A DNA stretch of 14,264 bases from NCBI GenBank assembly GCA_046758465.1, contig JBHIAG010000055.1, forward strand, positions 1-14,264. The letters run 5' to 3'. The stretch is from JBHIAG01 sp046758465 (GTDB taxonomy: Bacteria; Acidobacteriota; Terriglobia; Acidiferrales; 2-02-FULL-67-57). The position numbers and the translations under genes are program-made. Below, piece by piece: positions 1 through 5,725 of the stretch (within the stretch, counting starts at the first letter, position 1; every line of letters begins with the position of its first letter). The notes under the pieces were generated by a model that worked only from the letters and a program-made list of their open reading frames with translations, did no database searches and was not told the origin of the DNA.

Positions 1-87
1 GCTGAGTGTGCGGAGGCTATGGTAGCGGTTTCGTTGCGCGGGCGCAAGGCAGTGTCCTGTTGGCTCGCATTTGCCGGGGCTTTCTCG

Positions 88-93
88 TATGAT
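88..93 (+). promoter_or_regulatory. Possible -10 box just upstream of gltX
   Basis: TATGAT at 88-93 matches the sigma70 -10 consensus in five of six bases. No convincing -35 lies 16-18 bp upstream; TTGGCT at 60-65 is 22 bp away. If used, transcription would begin near base 100, leaving a leader of about 8 nt, which would fit the absence of a Shine-Dalgarno before the gltX ATG. Weak call from sequence only. Confidence 0.25.
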
Positions 94-107
94 GAACGTC
101 TCGCACC

Positions 108-1574
108 ATGGACGCGGTTCGTGTGCGCTTTGCGCCTTCCCCCACGGGCTACTTGCACGTCGGAGGAGCGCGCACGGCGCTCTTCAACTGGCTCTATGCC
201 CGCCAGCAGGGCGGTGTCTTCATCCTCCGCATCGAGGATACCGACGTAGACCGCTCGCGGCCGGAATTGCTCGACGCCGTGCTGGAGGGTCTGCGCTGGC
301 TCGAACTCGATTGGGACGAAGGCCCCTGCCGCCAGTCGGAGCGCTTGGCGAGCTACCGCGAGCTGGCCGAGCGTCTGCTTGCCTCCGGACACGCCTACCG
401 CTGTTATTGCACGCCCGCGGAACTGGAGGCGCGGCGGGCGGCGGCCGAACAGGCCGGACGGGCGTGGAAGTACGATGGTCGCTGCCGTCCCCCCGAACCG
501 TTCGGGGCTTCAGGATCGGCGGCCGCGCAGGGGGCGCTGCGCGCTCGCCCGGCGGCGGTGCGCTTTCGCATCCCCGCAGAAGGCGCGACTGCGTTCGATG
601 ACGTGGTCTATGGCCGGGTGGAGTTTGCCCACAGCGAAATCGAAGACTTCGTATTGTTGCGCAGCGACGCGCTGCCCACCTACCACTTAGGCGTGGTCGC
701 CGACGACCTGGAGATGCGCATCACCCACGTGATTCGCGGCGCCGACCATCTCGCCAACACGCCCAAGCAAATCCTCCTCTACCAAGCCCTCGGCGCTTCG
801 CAGCCGCTGTTTGCCCATGTGCCGCTCATTCTCGGCCCCGACCGCACCCGCCTCTCCAAACGCCACGGCGCTACTTCGGTCACCAGCTACCGCGACGCCG
901 GCTTCCTGCCGGAAGCCTTTCGCAACTTCCTGGCCTTGCTCGGCTGGTCACCCGGTGATGACACCGAGCTGATGCGGACCGAGGAACTCATCCACCGTTT
1001 TCGTCTCGAGCAGGTCAGCCGCACCAACGCCGTCTTCGACCGCAACAAACTCGAGTGGTTCAATGCCGAGTACCTACGCAACGAACCGCTGGAGCAAATT
1101 GTGCCGCAGGTGGCAGTGAGCTTGCGGCGCCAGGGTTTGTGGCGGGAGGAGTGGGCCGGGGCTGAACGCGACTGGTTCGCCCGCGCCGTGGAGCTGTTGC
1201 GGCCGCGCGCGCGACTCCTCACCGACTTCACTACCTGGGCGCGCGCCTTCTTCAGCGACCAGTTCGACTACGACCCGGCAGCGGTGAAGAAATTTCTCCA
1301 GGATGAACGCCTGCCCGAATTGCTGAGCCAACTGGCGGTGGCGCTGGCGGCAGTGAGCGAGTGGACGCACGACGGTGCCGAAGCCGCGCTGCGCGGCTTG
1401 GCCGAGAAGGCAGGCGTGAAAGCCGCCCTACTCATCAACGCCACACGCGTCGCCCTCACCGGCCAGGGTGTCGCCCCGCCACTGTTCGACACGATGGTAG
1501 TGCTCGGCCAGCAACGGGTCGTCCACCGCCTGCGCCGCCTGGTGGGGCACTGGCCCAGCGCAAAACAGACCTAG
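108..1574 (+). CDS. gltX: Glutamyl-tRNA synthetase
   Basis: Cytoplasmic class I aminoacyl-tRNA synthetase that charges tRNA-Glu with glutamate using ATP. The 488-residue product has the usual bacterial GluRS length. The N-terminus VRFAPSPTGYLHVGGAR (residues 5-21) carries the HIGH-type ATP site (HVGG, 17-20), followed by RIEDTD (41-46). RLSKRHG (248-254) is the KMSKS-type loop. A Cys-rich insert has Cys99, Cys101 and Cys126, as in the E. coli GluRS zinc site, but the fourth ligand (a His two residues after the third Cys in E. coli) is Pro128 here, so zinc binding is doubtful. The C-terminal anticodon-binding helical domain is complete. ATG 108 is chosen because homologous sequence begins a few residues in; no Shine-Dalgarno precedes it. 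It is the first gene in the window and has no obvious operon partner. Identification is secure; whether it is discriminating or non-discriminating cannot be told here. Confidence 0.97.
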   Translation: MDAVRVRFAPSPTGYLHVGGARTALFNWLYARQQGGVFILRIEDTDVDRSRPELLDAVLEGLRWLELDWDEGPCRQSERLASYRELAERLLASGHAYRCYCTPAELEARRAAAEQAGRAWKYDGRCRPPEPFGASGSAAAQGALRARPAAVRFRIPAEGATAFDDVVYGRVEFAHSEIEDFVLLRSDALPTYHLGVVADDLEMRITHVIRGADHLANTPKQILLYQALGASQPLFAHVPLILGPDRTRLSKRHGATSVTSYRDAGFLPEAFRNFLALLGWSPGDDTELMRTEELIHRFRLEQVSRTNAVFDRNKLEWFNAEYLRNEPLEQIVPQVAVSLRRQGLWREEWAGAERDWFARAVELLRPRARLLTDFTTWARAFFSDQFDYDPAAVKKFLQDERLPELLSQLAVALAAVSEWTHDGAEAALRGLAEKAGVKAALLINATRVALTGQGVAPPLFDTMVVLGQQRVVHRLRRLVGHWPSAKQT

Positions 1575-1584
1575 CGCCGGCCGG

Positions 1585-1610
1585 CCACAGAGACCCCGAG
1601 ACACAGAGAG
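1585..1610 (+). repeat. Degenerate CCACAGA...GAGAG repeat, copy 1
   Basis: CCACAGAGACCCCGAG followed by ACACAGAGAG. A near copy in the same orientation lies at 3040-3066. The two copies sit just outside the two ends of the FAD oxidoreductase gene. Similar purine-rich strings are common intergenic debris in this kind of genome, so a functional role is not implied. Confidence 0.5.
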
Positions 1611-1665
1611 GGCTGTTTTCAGTTTTCGTCCATGCGCCTGCCCCGAGTTTCGCTTTTCGAGTGTA

Positions 1666-1761
1666 GGGTAGGGCAAGGCCCCGAAGCTTCGGGGTGCCTT
1701 GCCGGTTGAGGATTGCGTGCTTGGGAAGCGAGACGGCAGGGGACAAGCCCCTGCCCTACCC
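1666..1761. repeat. Two-hairpin dispersed element, copy 1 (inverted relative to 9678-9801)
   Basis: The element is bounded by a perfect 10-bp terminal inverted repeat, GGGTAGGGCA (1666-1675) and TGCCCTACCC (1752-1761). Inside are two strong hairpins. One is centred on the 16-bp palindrome CCCCGAAGCTTCGGGG (1679-1694) and extended by GGCAAGG/CCTTGCC across a 2-nt bulge (1672-1703). The other is GGCAGGGG (1735-1742) paired with CCCCTGCC (1748-1755) around ACAAG. It lies between the converging gltX and FAD oxidoreductase genes, where it could also act as a bidirectional terminator or RNA 3' stabiliser. Read on the other strand it matches the layout of 9678-9801. No coding capacity. REP/BIME-like or MITE-like; the mobilising enzyme is not in the window. 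Confidence 0.8.
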
Positions 1762-1835
1762 AAAAGAACTGGTAAGGTGGGATAGGCTATTTTCTTTTCT
1801 CTGGCGCACTGTAACGGTGATTGTGGGTCGCAATC

Positions 1836-3014
1836 TCATCCGATGATGCTATAGGCATACTGGCCTCGGGTCAGTTGGCCTTCTTGGAAGCGGCTCAAGC
1901 GAAACGGCCGGATGTCGAAACGCGGGCAGATCCCCTCCACCACCAGGTCCGACATCATGCGGCCCACCGCCGGGGACAACTTGAACCCGTGGCCGCTGAA
2001 GCCCACCGCGCAGTACAGCCCGCGAACCTCCCCCATCTGGCCGATGACGGGTGTCCAGTCCGGCGTCACGTCATAGATGCCCGCCCAGCCCCCCTGCACC
2101 AGCGCTTCGCTCATCACCGGAAAGCGCTTCATGATTTTCTCCGAGAATTCGACCGTGGTCTGATAGTCCGGTATTTCCGCATAGGCATCGGGGTCTGCTG
2201 GTTCTTTTCCCTCCTCCGGACTGAGCGAGCCCACCACACTGTTCGACTCCCCTTCCGGCTTCAAGTACGCCCCGGTCACGAAGTCATTGACCACCGGGAT
2301 GGGATTTCTCCACCGGGGCGGCCGGCGCAGCAGCACCACCGGATGGCGGCTGGGCCGAATCGGAATCTCGACCCCGGCCAGGGCCGCAATCCGGCTCCCC
2401 CAGGGGCCGGCAACGTTGATGGCAATGTCTGTGGCAATTTCGCCCGCGCTGGTCAGAACCCCCTGAAGGTGCCCGCGCGCCACCTTCAGCCCCGTGACCC
2501 GCGTGCGCGGCAACCATTCCACCCCCAGCGCGCGCGCCGCTTCACAAAAGCTGTTGGCGGCCAAGGCGGGGTCGGCGTAGCCGGAATCCGGTTCGTAGGC
2601 GCCACAGGCCAGATCGTCGCAGTACATCAGCGGTTCCAGCCGGCGCAATTCGTCCGGGGATAAAACGCTGGTTTTGATTCCGACCCGCTGCTGCATCGCC
2701 ACCGTCTTCTTCAGGGTGGCCGCGTTCGCCTCGGAGGCCACGCACAGATAGCCGGTTTGCACAAATGCGGCGCTGCCGCCGATTTCCTCGCCGAAGCGCT
2801 GAAACACCTGGAGAGAGTACAAGGCCATCTGGGCCAATACCTCAATGGTATAGTGTTGCCGCACGATGCCACTGGAGCGCCCGGTAGGCCCGGAAGCCAC
2901 ATACTGCTGTTCCACCAGCATGACCTTTTTGATTCCCTTTTTCGCCAGGTGGTAGGCAATGCTGCACCCATTGACCCCCGCACCGATGACGACCACGTCC
3001 GCGGTTTTGCCCAT
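1836..3014 (-). CDS. FAD-dependent oxidoreductase of the DAO / sarcosine oxidase beta-like family
   Basis: Flavoenzyme of the D-amino-acid oxidase superfamily, 392 residues, typical of stand-alone sarcosine or dimethylglycine oxidase-like proteins. It probably oxidises an N-methyl or secondary amine, but the substrate cannot be deduced. The N-terminal Rossmann motif VVVIGAGVNG (7-16) and the acidic end of the second strand (Glu35) bind the FAD ADP moiety. GRSSGIVRQHY (45-55) is a family signature. AGPWG (202-206) and the C-terminal GFSGHGFKLSP (338-348) complete the flavin site, with DVTPDWTPVIG (315-325) before it. There is no signal peptide, so it is cytoplasmic. ATG at 3014 is preceded by a GGAGGGG-type Shine-Dalgarno. 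It stands alone, convergent with gltX and flanked by repeats on both sides. No glycine-cleavage or alpha/gamma/delta sarcosine oxidase partners are present, which argues for a single-subunit enzyme. Confidence 0.9.
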   Translation of the reverse strand: MGKTADVVVIGAGVNGCSIAYHLAKKGIKKVMLVEQQYVASGPTGRSSGIVRQHYTIEVLAQMALYSLQVFQRFGEEIGGSAAFVQTGYLCVASEANAATLKKTVAMQQRVGIKTSVLSPDELRRLEPLMYCDDLACGAYEPDSGYADPALAANSFCEAARALGVEWLPRTRVTGLKVARGHLQGVLTSAGEIATDIAINVAGPWGSRIAALAGVEIPIRPSRHPVVLLRRPPRWRNPIPVVNDFVTGAYLKPEGESNSVVGSLSPEEGKEPADPDAYAEIPDYQTTVEFSEKIMKRFPVMSEALVQGGWAGIYDVTPDWTPVIGQMGEVRGLYCAVGFSGHGFKLSPAVGRMMSDLVVEGICPRFDIRPFRLSRFQEGQLTRGQYAYSIIG

Positions 3015-3039
3015 CCGCTTATCCCCTCCCCGCTCTTTG

Positions 3040-3066
3040 CCACAGAAACACCGAGGACACCGAGAG
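3040..3066 (+). repeat. Degenerate CCACAGA...GAGAG repeat, copy 2
   Basis: CCACAGAAACACCGAG followed by GACACCGAGAG, a direct near-copy of 1585-1610 with a few substitutions and one inserted base. It lies immediately upstream of the FAD oxidoreductase start. Confidence 0.5.
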
Positions 3067-3071
3067 CACTA

Positions 3072-3197
3072 GTTGATTGGTTGACTAGAAGCTATTGCAT
3101 AACCTCTGCATGGCGGGTCAGGGCTTCAGCCCTGACATCCAAGAGCTAGGAAAAACAGGGGCTTTAGCCCCTGCGGGCTCACGCGCACCCAATCAAC
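3072..3197. repeat. Short inverted-repeat element with two matched hairpins
   Basis: GTTGATTGGTTG (3072-3083) and CACCCAATCAAC (3186-3197) form a 12-bp inverted pair with one mismatch. They enclose two hairpins of the same design: TCAGGGCTTCAGCCCTGA (3118-3135) and CAGGGGCTTTAGCCCCTG (3156-3173), each a self-complementary arm around a tiny loop, 20 bp apart. The structure resembles a bacterial interspersed mosaic element (paired REP-like units) or a small MITE. It has no coding capacity. Confidence 0.65.
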
Positions 3198-3238
3198 CCT
3201 GCAACTAATCAGCTAATCCTCCGGGAAGTTCATGCCTG

Positions 3239-3278
3239 CCCGCCGCGGCGGGCCTGCCGCAGGCAGGCCCGTACGGGC
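3239..3278. repeat. Three overlapping perfect palindromes
   Basis: CCCGCCGCGGCGGG (3239-3252) is a 14-bp perfect palindrome. GGCCTGCC/GGCAGGCC (3251-3269) is an 8-bp hairpin with a GCA loop. GCCCGTACGGGC (3267-3278) is a 12-bp perfect palindrome. Each overlaps the next by 2-3 bases, so the alternative structures compete. Confidence 0.75.
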
Positions 3279-3370
3279 ATCTTAGGCCGCGCTCGCAGGC
3301 AAGTCAACGCGACGGCCGGTGGCTGCCTGCGGCAGGCTGTGGGCGCAGTGGGGATTCAGCGAGCCGTGCC

Positions 3371-3406
3371 CCTTCGGCCCCGAAGCTTCAGGGCTGAGGG
3401 CAAGCC
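3371..3406 (+). repeat. CCTTCG-GAAGCTTC motif, copy A
   Basis: A 36-bp motif beginning CCTTCGGCCCCGAAGCTTC and ending GGGCAAGCC. It matches 3575-3610 at 31 of 36 positions, and a shortened relative lies at 3434-3458. The GAAGCTTC core is shared with the palindromes at 1679-1694 and 9762-9777. Confidence 0.65.
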
Positions 3407-3433
3407 CGCGACCCGTGTTCCCCGCGGCCGGGG

Positions 3434-3458
3434 TCCTTCGACAAGCTCAGGACAAGCC
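3434..3458 (+). repeat. CCTTCGACAAGCTCAGGACAAGCC-type motif, copy B (short)
   Basis: TCCTTCGACAAGCTCAGG followed by ACAAGCC. It is a shorter form of the motif at 3371-3406 and 3575-3610, lacking the GAAGCTTC palindrome. The string resembles widespread intergenic repeats of GC-rich environmental bacteria. Confidence 0.5.
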
Positions 3459-3574
3459 GCGGGGCTCGATGGGTTGGGCGGCGGGATGGTAGGATAGCAA
3501 ATTGCTCAGCAACACCGGCGAACGCCGGGAACGGAAGCAGAGGAAGCAAACGGCAGAGGCCACCGGCGAGACGC

Positions 3575-3610
3575 CCTTCGACCCCGAAGCTGCGGGGCTC
3601 AGGGCAGGCC
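3575..3610 (+). repeat. CCTTCG-GAAGCT motif, copy C
   Basis: Starts CCTTCGACCCCGAAGC and ends CTCAGGGCAGGCC. It has five mismatches to copy A over 36 bp and ends just upstream of the hydrolase leader, so it may form part of that gene's promoter or 5' region. Confidence 0.65.
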
Positions 3611-3635
3611 GGTGCCACCACTGGTAGGGTGGGAA

Positions 3636-4286
3636 GTGAAGAGACGGATTGAGTCACTGTTTTTACCCGGGCTGGGCGGGCGGCTGGAGGCACAACTGGA
3701 AGCTCCGCCTGAGCCGCGGCGCGACTGGGTCGGGCTGGTTTGCCATCCCCATCCGCGCTACGGCGGCACAATGCACAACAGGGTCGTCCACCATACGGCG
3801 CGGGCGCTCCGGGAGCAGGGGTTGGCGGTGTTACGGTTCAACTTCCGCGGCGTGGGGCTGAGCCTAGGGGTATACGATCAGGGCCGGGGCGAGGCCGACG
3901 ACGTGCGCGCCGCGCTCGACTACTTGGCTGCGGACTTCCCCGAGGCAAAGATTTGCCTGGCGGGGTTTTCCTTCGGGGCTTGGGTGGGCCTGGGGGTCGG
4001 ATGTCGCGACGCGCGGGTCGGTGCGCTCGTCGGCGTTGGCCTGCCCGCCGATACCGACGATTTTTCCTGCTTGCAGCACTGCAGCAGGCCCAAGCTGTTT
4101 ATCCAGGGCACACGCGATCAGTTCGGCTCGCCCGCGGCTGTCTCCGCGGCGGTGGCGCGCGCCGCCGAACCCAAGCAACTTCTTTGGGTCGAGGGAGCCG
4201 ACCATTTCTTCACCGGTCGGCTGGAGAAATTCCGCGCCGCCCTGGACTCTTGGCTGCGCGATACCCTGGCGACTCGTGACCCGTGA
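3636..4286 (+). CDS. Alpha/beta hydrolase, COG2945-like
   Basis: Small cytoplasmic alpha/beta-fold hydrolase, probably an esterase or acyl hydrolase; substrate unknown. From GTG 3636 it is 216 residues; an in-frame GTG at 3612 would add eight. The 3636 start is preferred because GGTAGGGTGGGAA lies just upstream and the added residues fall in repeat-derived sequence. Numbered from 3612, HPHPRYGGTM (45-54) is the family's N-terminal signature; it is followed by RFNFRGVG (75-82) and the nucleophile elbow GFSFGA with Ser120. Asp169 in QGTRDQF and His198 in GADHFF complete the triad. There is no signal peptide or membrane segment, and all catalytic residues are present. The gene is solitary and converges on the cupin remnant, whose residual open frame overlaps its 3' end in antisense. 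Confidence 0.85.
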   Translation: MKRRIESLFLPGLGGRLEAQLEAPPEPRRDWVGLVCHPHPRYGGTMHNRVVHHTARALREQGLAVLRFNFRGVGLSLGVYDQGRGEADDVRAALDYLAADFPEAKICLAGFSFGAWVGLGVGCRDARVGALVGVGLPADTDDFSCLQHCSRPKLFIQGTRDQFGSPAAVSAAVARAAEPKQLLWVEGADHFFTGRLEKFRAALDSWLRDTLATRDP

Positions 4287-4300
4287 AAAGATATTGGGGG

Positions 4301-4328
4301 AAATCCGAAAAGCGAAATTCGAAAAGCG
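4301..4328 (+). repeat. 14-bp tandem repeat, two copies
   Basis: AAATCCGAAAAGCG (4301-4314) is followed directly by AAATTCGAAAAGCG (4315-4328), one mismatch, then a partial third unit AAAATCGAG. It is AT-rich compared with its surroundings and lies at the broken end of the cupin remnant, between two convergent genes. Confidence 0.7.
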
Positions 4329-4427
4329 AAAATCGAGAAAGAGGCGGGGAAGGGTTGGGGTGTGGACCGCAGGGCGCCGCGCCGGTGGTTCACTGGACCG
4401 CGCTGCGGGGGCTGGGTTATCCGCGCG

Positions 4428-4589
4428 TTTTTCATCCTGAACCACCGGATGCGTGTGGTCGTCGAAGACAGTGCCGGGGGGATAAACGTAGCGGCTGACG
4501 GTGTAGCCTTCCTGTTCCAGCCGACGCCGCATCGCCGCTTCACTCAACTTGCCCCAGGCCGGGTCCCACGTTTCGAACTCTACCGGCAT
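4428..4589 (-). pseudogene. Truncated cupin-domain protein
   Basis: The first 54 residues look like the start of a small cupin: MPVEFETWDPAWG, MRRRLEQEGY (20-29), then the strand YVYPPGTVFDDHTHP (34-48) with the metal-type HxH at His45 and His47. Family members normally continue for about 60 more residues with a second metal motif and a glycine-rich turn. Here the sequence becomes unrelated, Arg/Pro/Ala-rich and repeat-derived after about residue 54, and the frame runs open into the antisense of the hydrolase to 3864 without cupin features. No alternative frame restores the missing half. The ATG at 4589 lies 2 bp beyond the aldo/keto reductase stop and has GGAGGG upstream, so the ancestral gene was the last member of that operon. 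Best read as 3' deletion or replacement by repeat-bearing DNA. Confidence 0.65.
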
Positions 4590-4591
4590 CC

Positions 4592-5710
4592 TCAGCTTTC
4601 CCTCCGAAACAGTTGCAGAAACTTTTCCCGCGGCAGGGGCGGCTGCGTGGCGAGTTGTAAGTTTTCTTCCACGTGTTCGACGCGGCTCATGCCCACCAGC
4701 GCCGTCGTGATGCCCGGCGTAGAACGGACGAATTGAATGGCGCGCTGGGCATCGCTGTCCAGTCCCGTGAACAGACGGCGAAATTCCTCGGGCAGGTTGG
4801 CGGTGATCTGCCCCTGGAGGATGGAGGCACTGGCAAAAATCGCAATGCCGAACTGCTGGGCCGCTTCCAGCAGACTCGCCGGGCGGGCGTCGAGCGATTG
4901 GTTGGCGCGCACAAAGGCTTCCGGCATGGCCAGATTGTAAGGGAGCTGGATGGCTTTGAAGTGGTGGTTCGCGCCGCCAACCTCTTCCGCCAGCCGCACC
5001 AGCTCGGCGAGCGAGAGAAACTCGCGCGCCTGCGGTGGTTGCCGGTAGCCGTTCCAGGTGGCGGTGCCGTAGACGCGAATCTTGCCGGCCGCCACAAAAC
5101 CTTCCAAGGCCTCGAAGGCGGCCCGCACGCGCTCGAGGAAGCGCGCTCGCTCCAGCACCTGGAGCTGGGTCTCAGGGTTGTGGAGGTAGTAAATGTCGAT
5201 GGTTTCCAGATTCAGGTTGCGCAGGCTGCGGGCGAGTTGGTCTTCGAGATAGCGGGGCGTCATGCAGTGCATCCCTCCCACAACCTCGTCCTCGCGGGTG
5301 ATGACGCCGCGCGCAATGTACTGCTCGTGGAAGTAGCGGTTGGGATCGCCCGGAACGTCAGCGTCGGTGGTCAGGAAACCGCCTTTGGTGGCGATGACAA
5401 CTTCATCGCGGGCCAACTCCCCGCGCTCGAACAGCCGGCTCAAGGTTGCCGCCAGCGTGCGCTCGCTGCGTTGGCAGCGGTAGTTGATGGCCGTGTCGAC
5501 AACGTTCGCGCCCAGCGCCAGCGCCCGTGCTACGGCCGCTTGATAGCGCTGGTCGGTCGCCCGATCCGGCTCACCCAAATAGGTCCCGACTCCAATCGAG
5601 GAGAGCCAGCCCAGCGGTGTCCGCCGAAAATACCCCGCGCCCGCCTGCCCCGCAAACCGCGCGACGTAGCGCTGTGTCCCCTCCTCGGTCGCAAAACCCG
5701 CAACCGCCAT
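4592..5710 (-). CDS. Aldo/keto reductase
   Basis: NAD(P)H-dependent oxidoreductase of the aldo/keto reductase superfamily (TIM barrel, cytoplasmic), 372 residues; substrate not predictable. The catalytic tetrad is visible: Asp72 and Tyr77 in DTAINYR, Lys109 in VIATKGG, and His177 in YYLHNPE. An insertion at about 113-150 separates the Lys and His strands, and the N-terminus is about 30 residues longer than in minimal AKRs. The C-terminal TTALVGMSRVEHVEEN is the usual cofactor-phosphate-binding end. The ATG at 5710 has a near-perfect Shine-Dalgarno, AAGGAGGT at 5714-5721, three bases away. It starts 15 bp after the serine hydrolase stop and ends 2 bp before the cupin remnant, so the three were one operon. 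No defect seen. Confidence 0.92.
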   Translation of the reverse strand: MAVAGFATEEGTQRYVARFAGQAGAGYFRRTPLGWLSSIGVGTYLGEPDRATDQRYQAAVARALALGANVVDTAINYRCQRSERTLAATLSRLFERGELARDEVVIATKGGFLTTDADVPGDPNRYFHEQYIARGVITREDEVVGGMHCMTPRYLEDQLARSLRNLNLETIDIYYLHNPETQLQVLERARFLERVRAAFEALEGFVAAGKIRVYGTATWNGYRQPPQAREFLSLAELVRLAEEVGGANHHFKAIQLPYNLAMPEAFVRANQSLDARPASLLEAAQQFGIAIFASASILQGQITANLPEEFRRLFTGLDSDAQRAIQFVRSTPGITTALVGMSRVEHVEENLQLATQPPLPREKFLQLFRRES

Positions 5711-5725
5711 CCGACCTCCTTGTCC

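Larger units (their letters stand above)
3198..3635. other. Gene-free block of palindromes and short dispersed repeats
   Basis: No credible gene is seen here. The block contains overlapping palindromes at 3239-3278, an inverted CCTGCGGCAGG copy around 3326-3336, and three copies of a CCTTCG...AAGCC-type motif (3371-3406, 3434-3458, 3575-3610). Open frames lack homology, sensible codon use or a ribosome site. The last bases (about 3619-3635) form the leader of the downstream hydrolase. Confidence 0.6.

Noticed and set aside
1821..2663. Open frame antisense to the FAD oxidoreductase (280 codons)
   Set aside because: Low-information His/Pro/Arg-rich translation; the minus-strand flavoprotein explains the region.
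3015..3611. Possible CRISPR array or integron attachment cluster in the repeat-dense gap
   Set aside because: Repeat units are palindromic, of different sequences and irregularly spaced. There are no equal-length spacers and no cas or integrase gene.
3864..4589. A 241-codon open frame on the minus strand starting with the cupin motif
   Set aside because: Only the first 54 codons look like protein. The rest is antisense to the hydrolase, Arg/Pro/Ala-rich and repeat-derived, so it is listed as a cupin remnant and not as a full gene.
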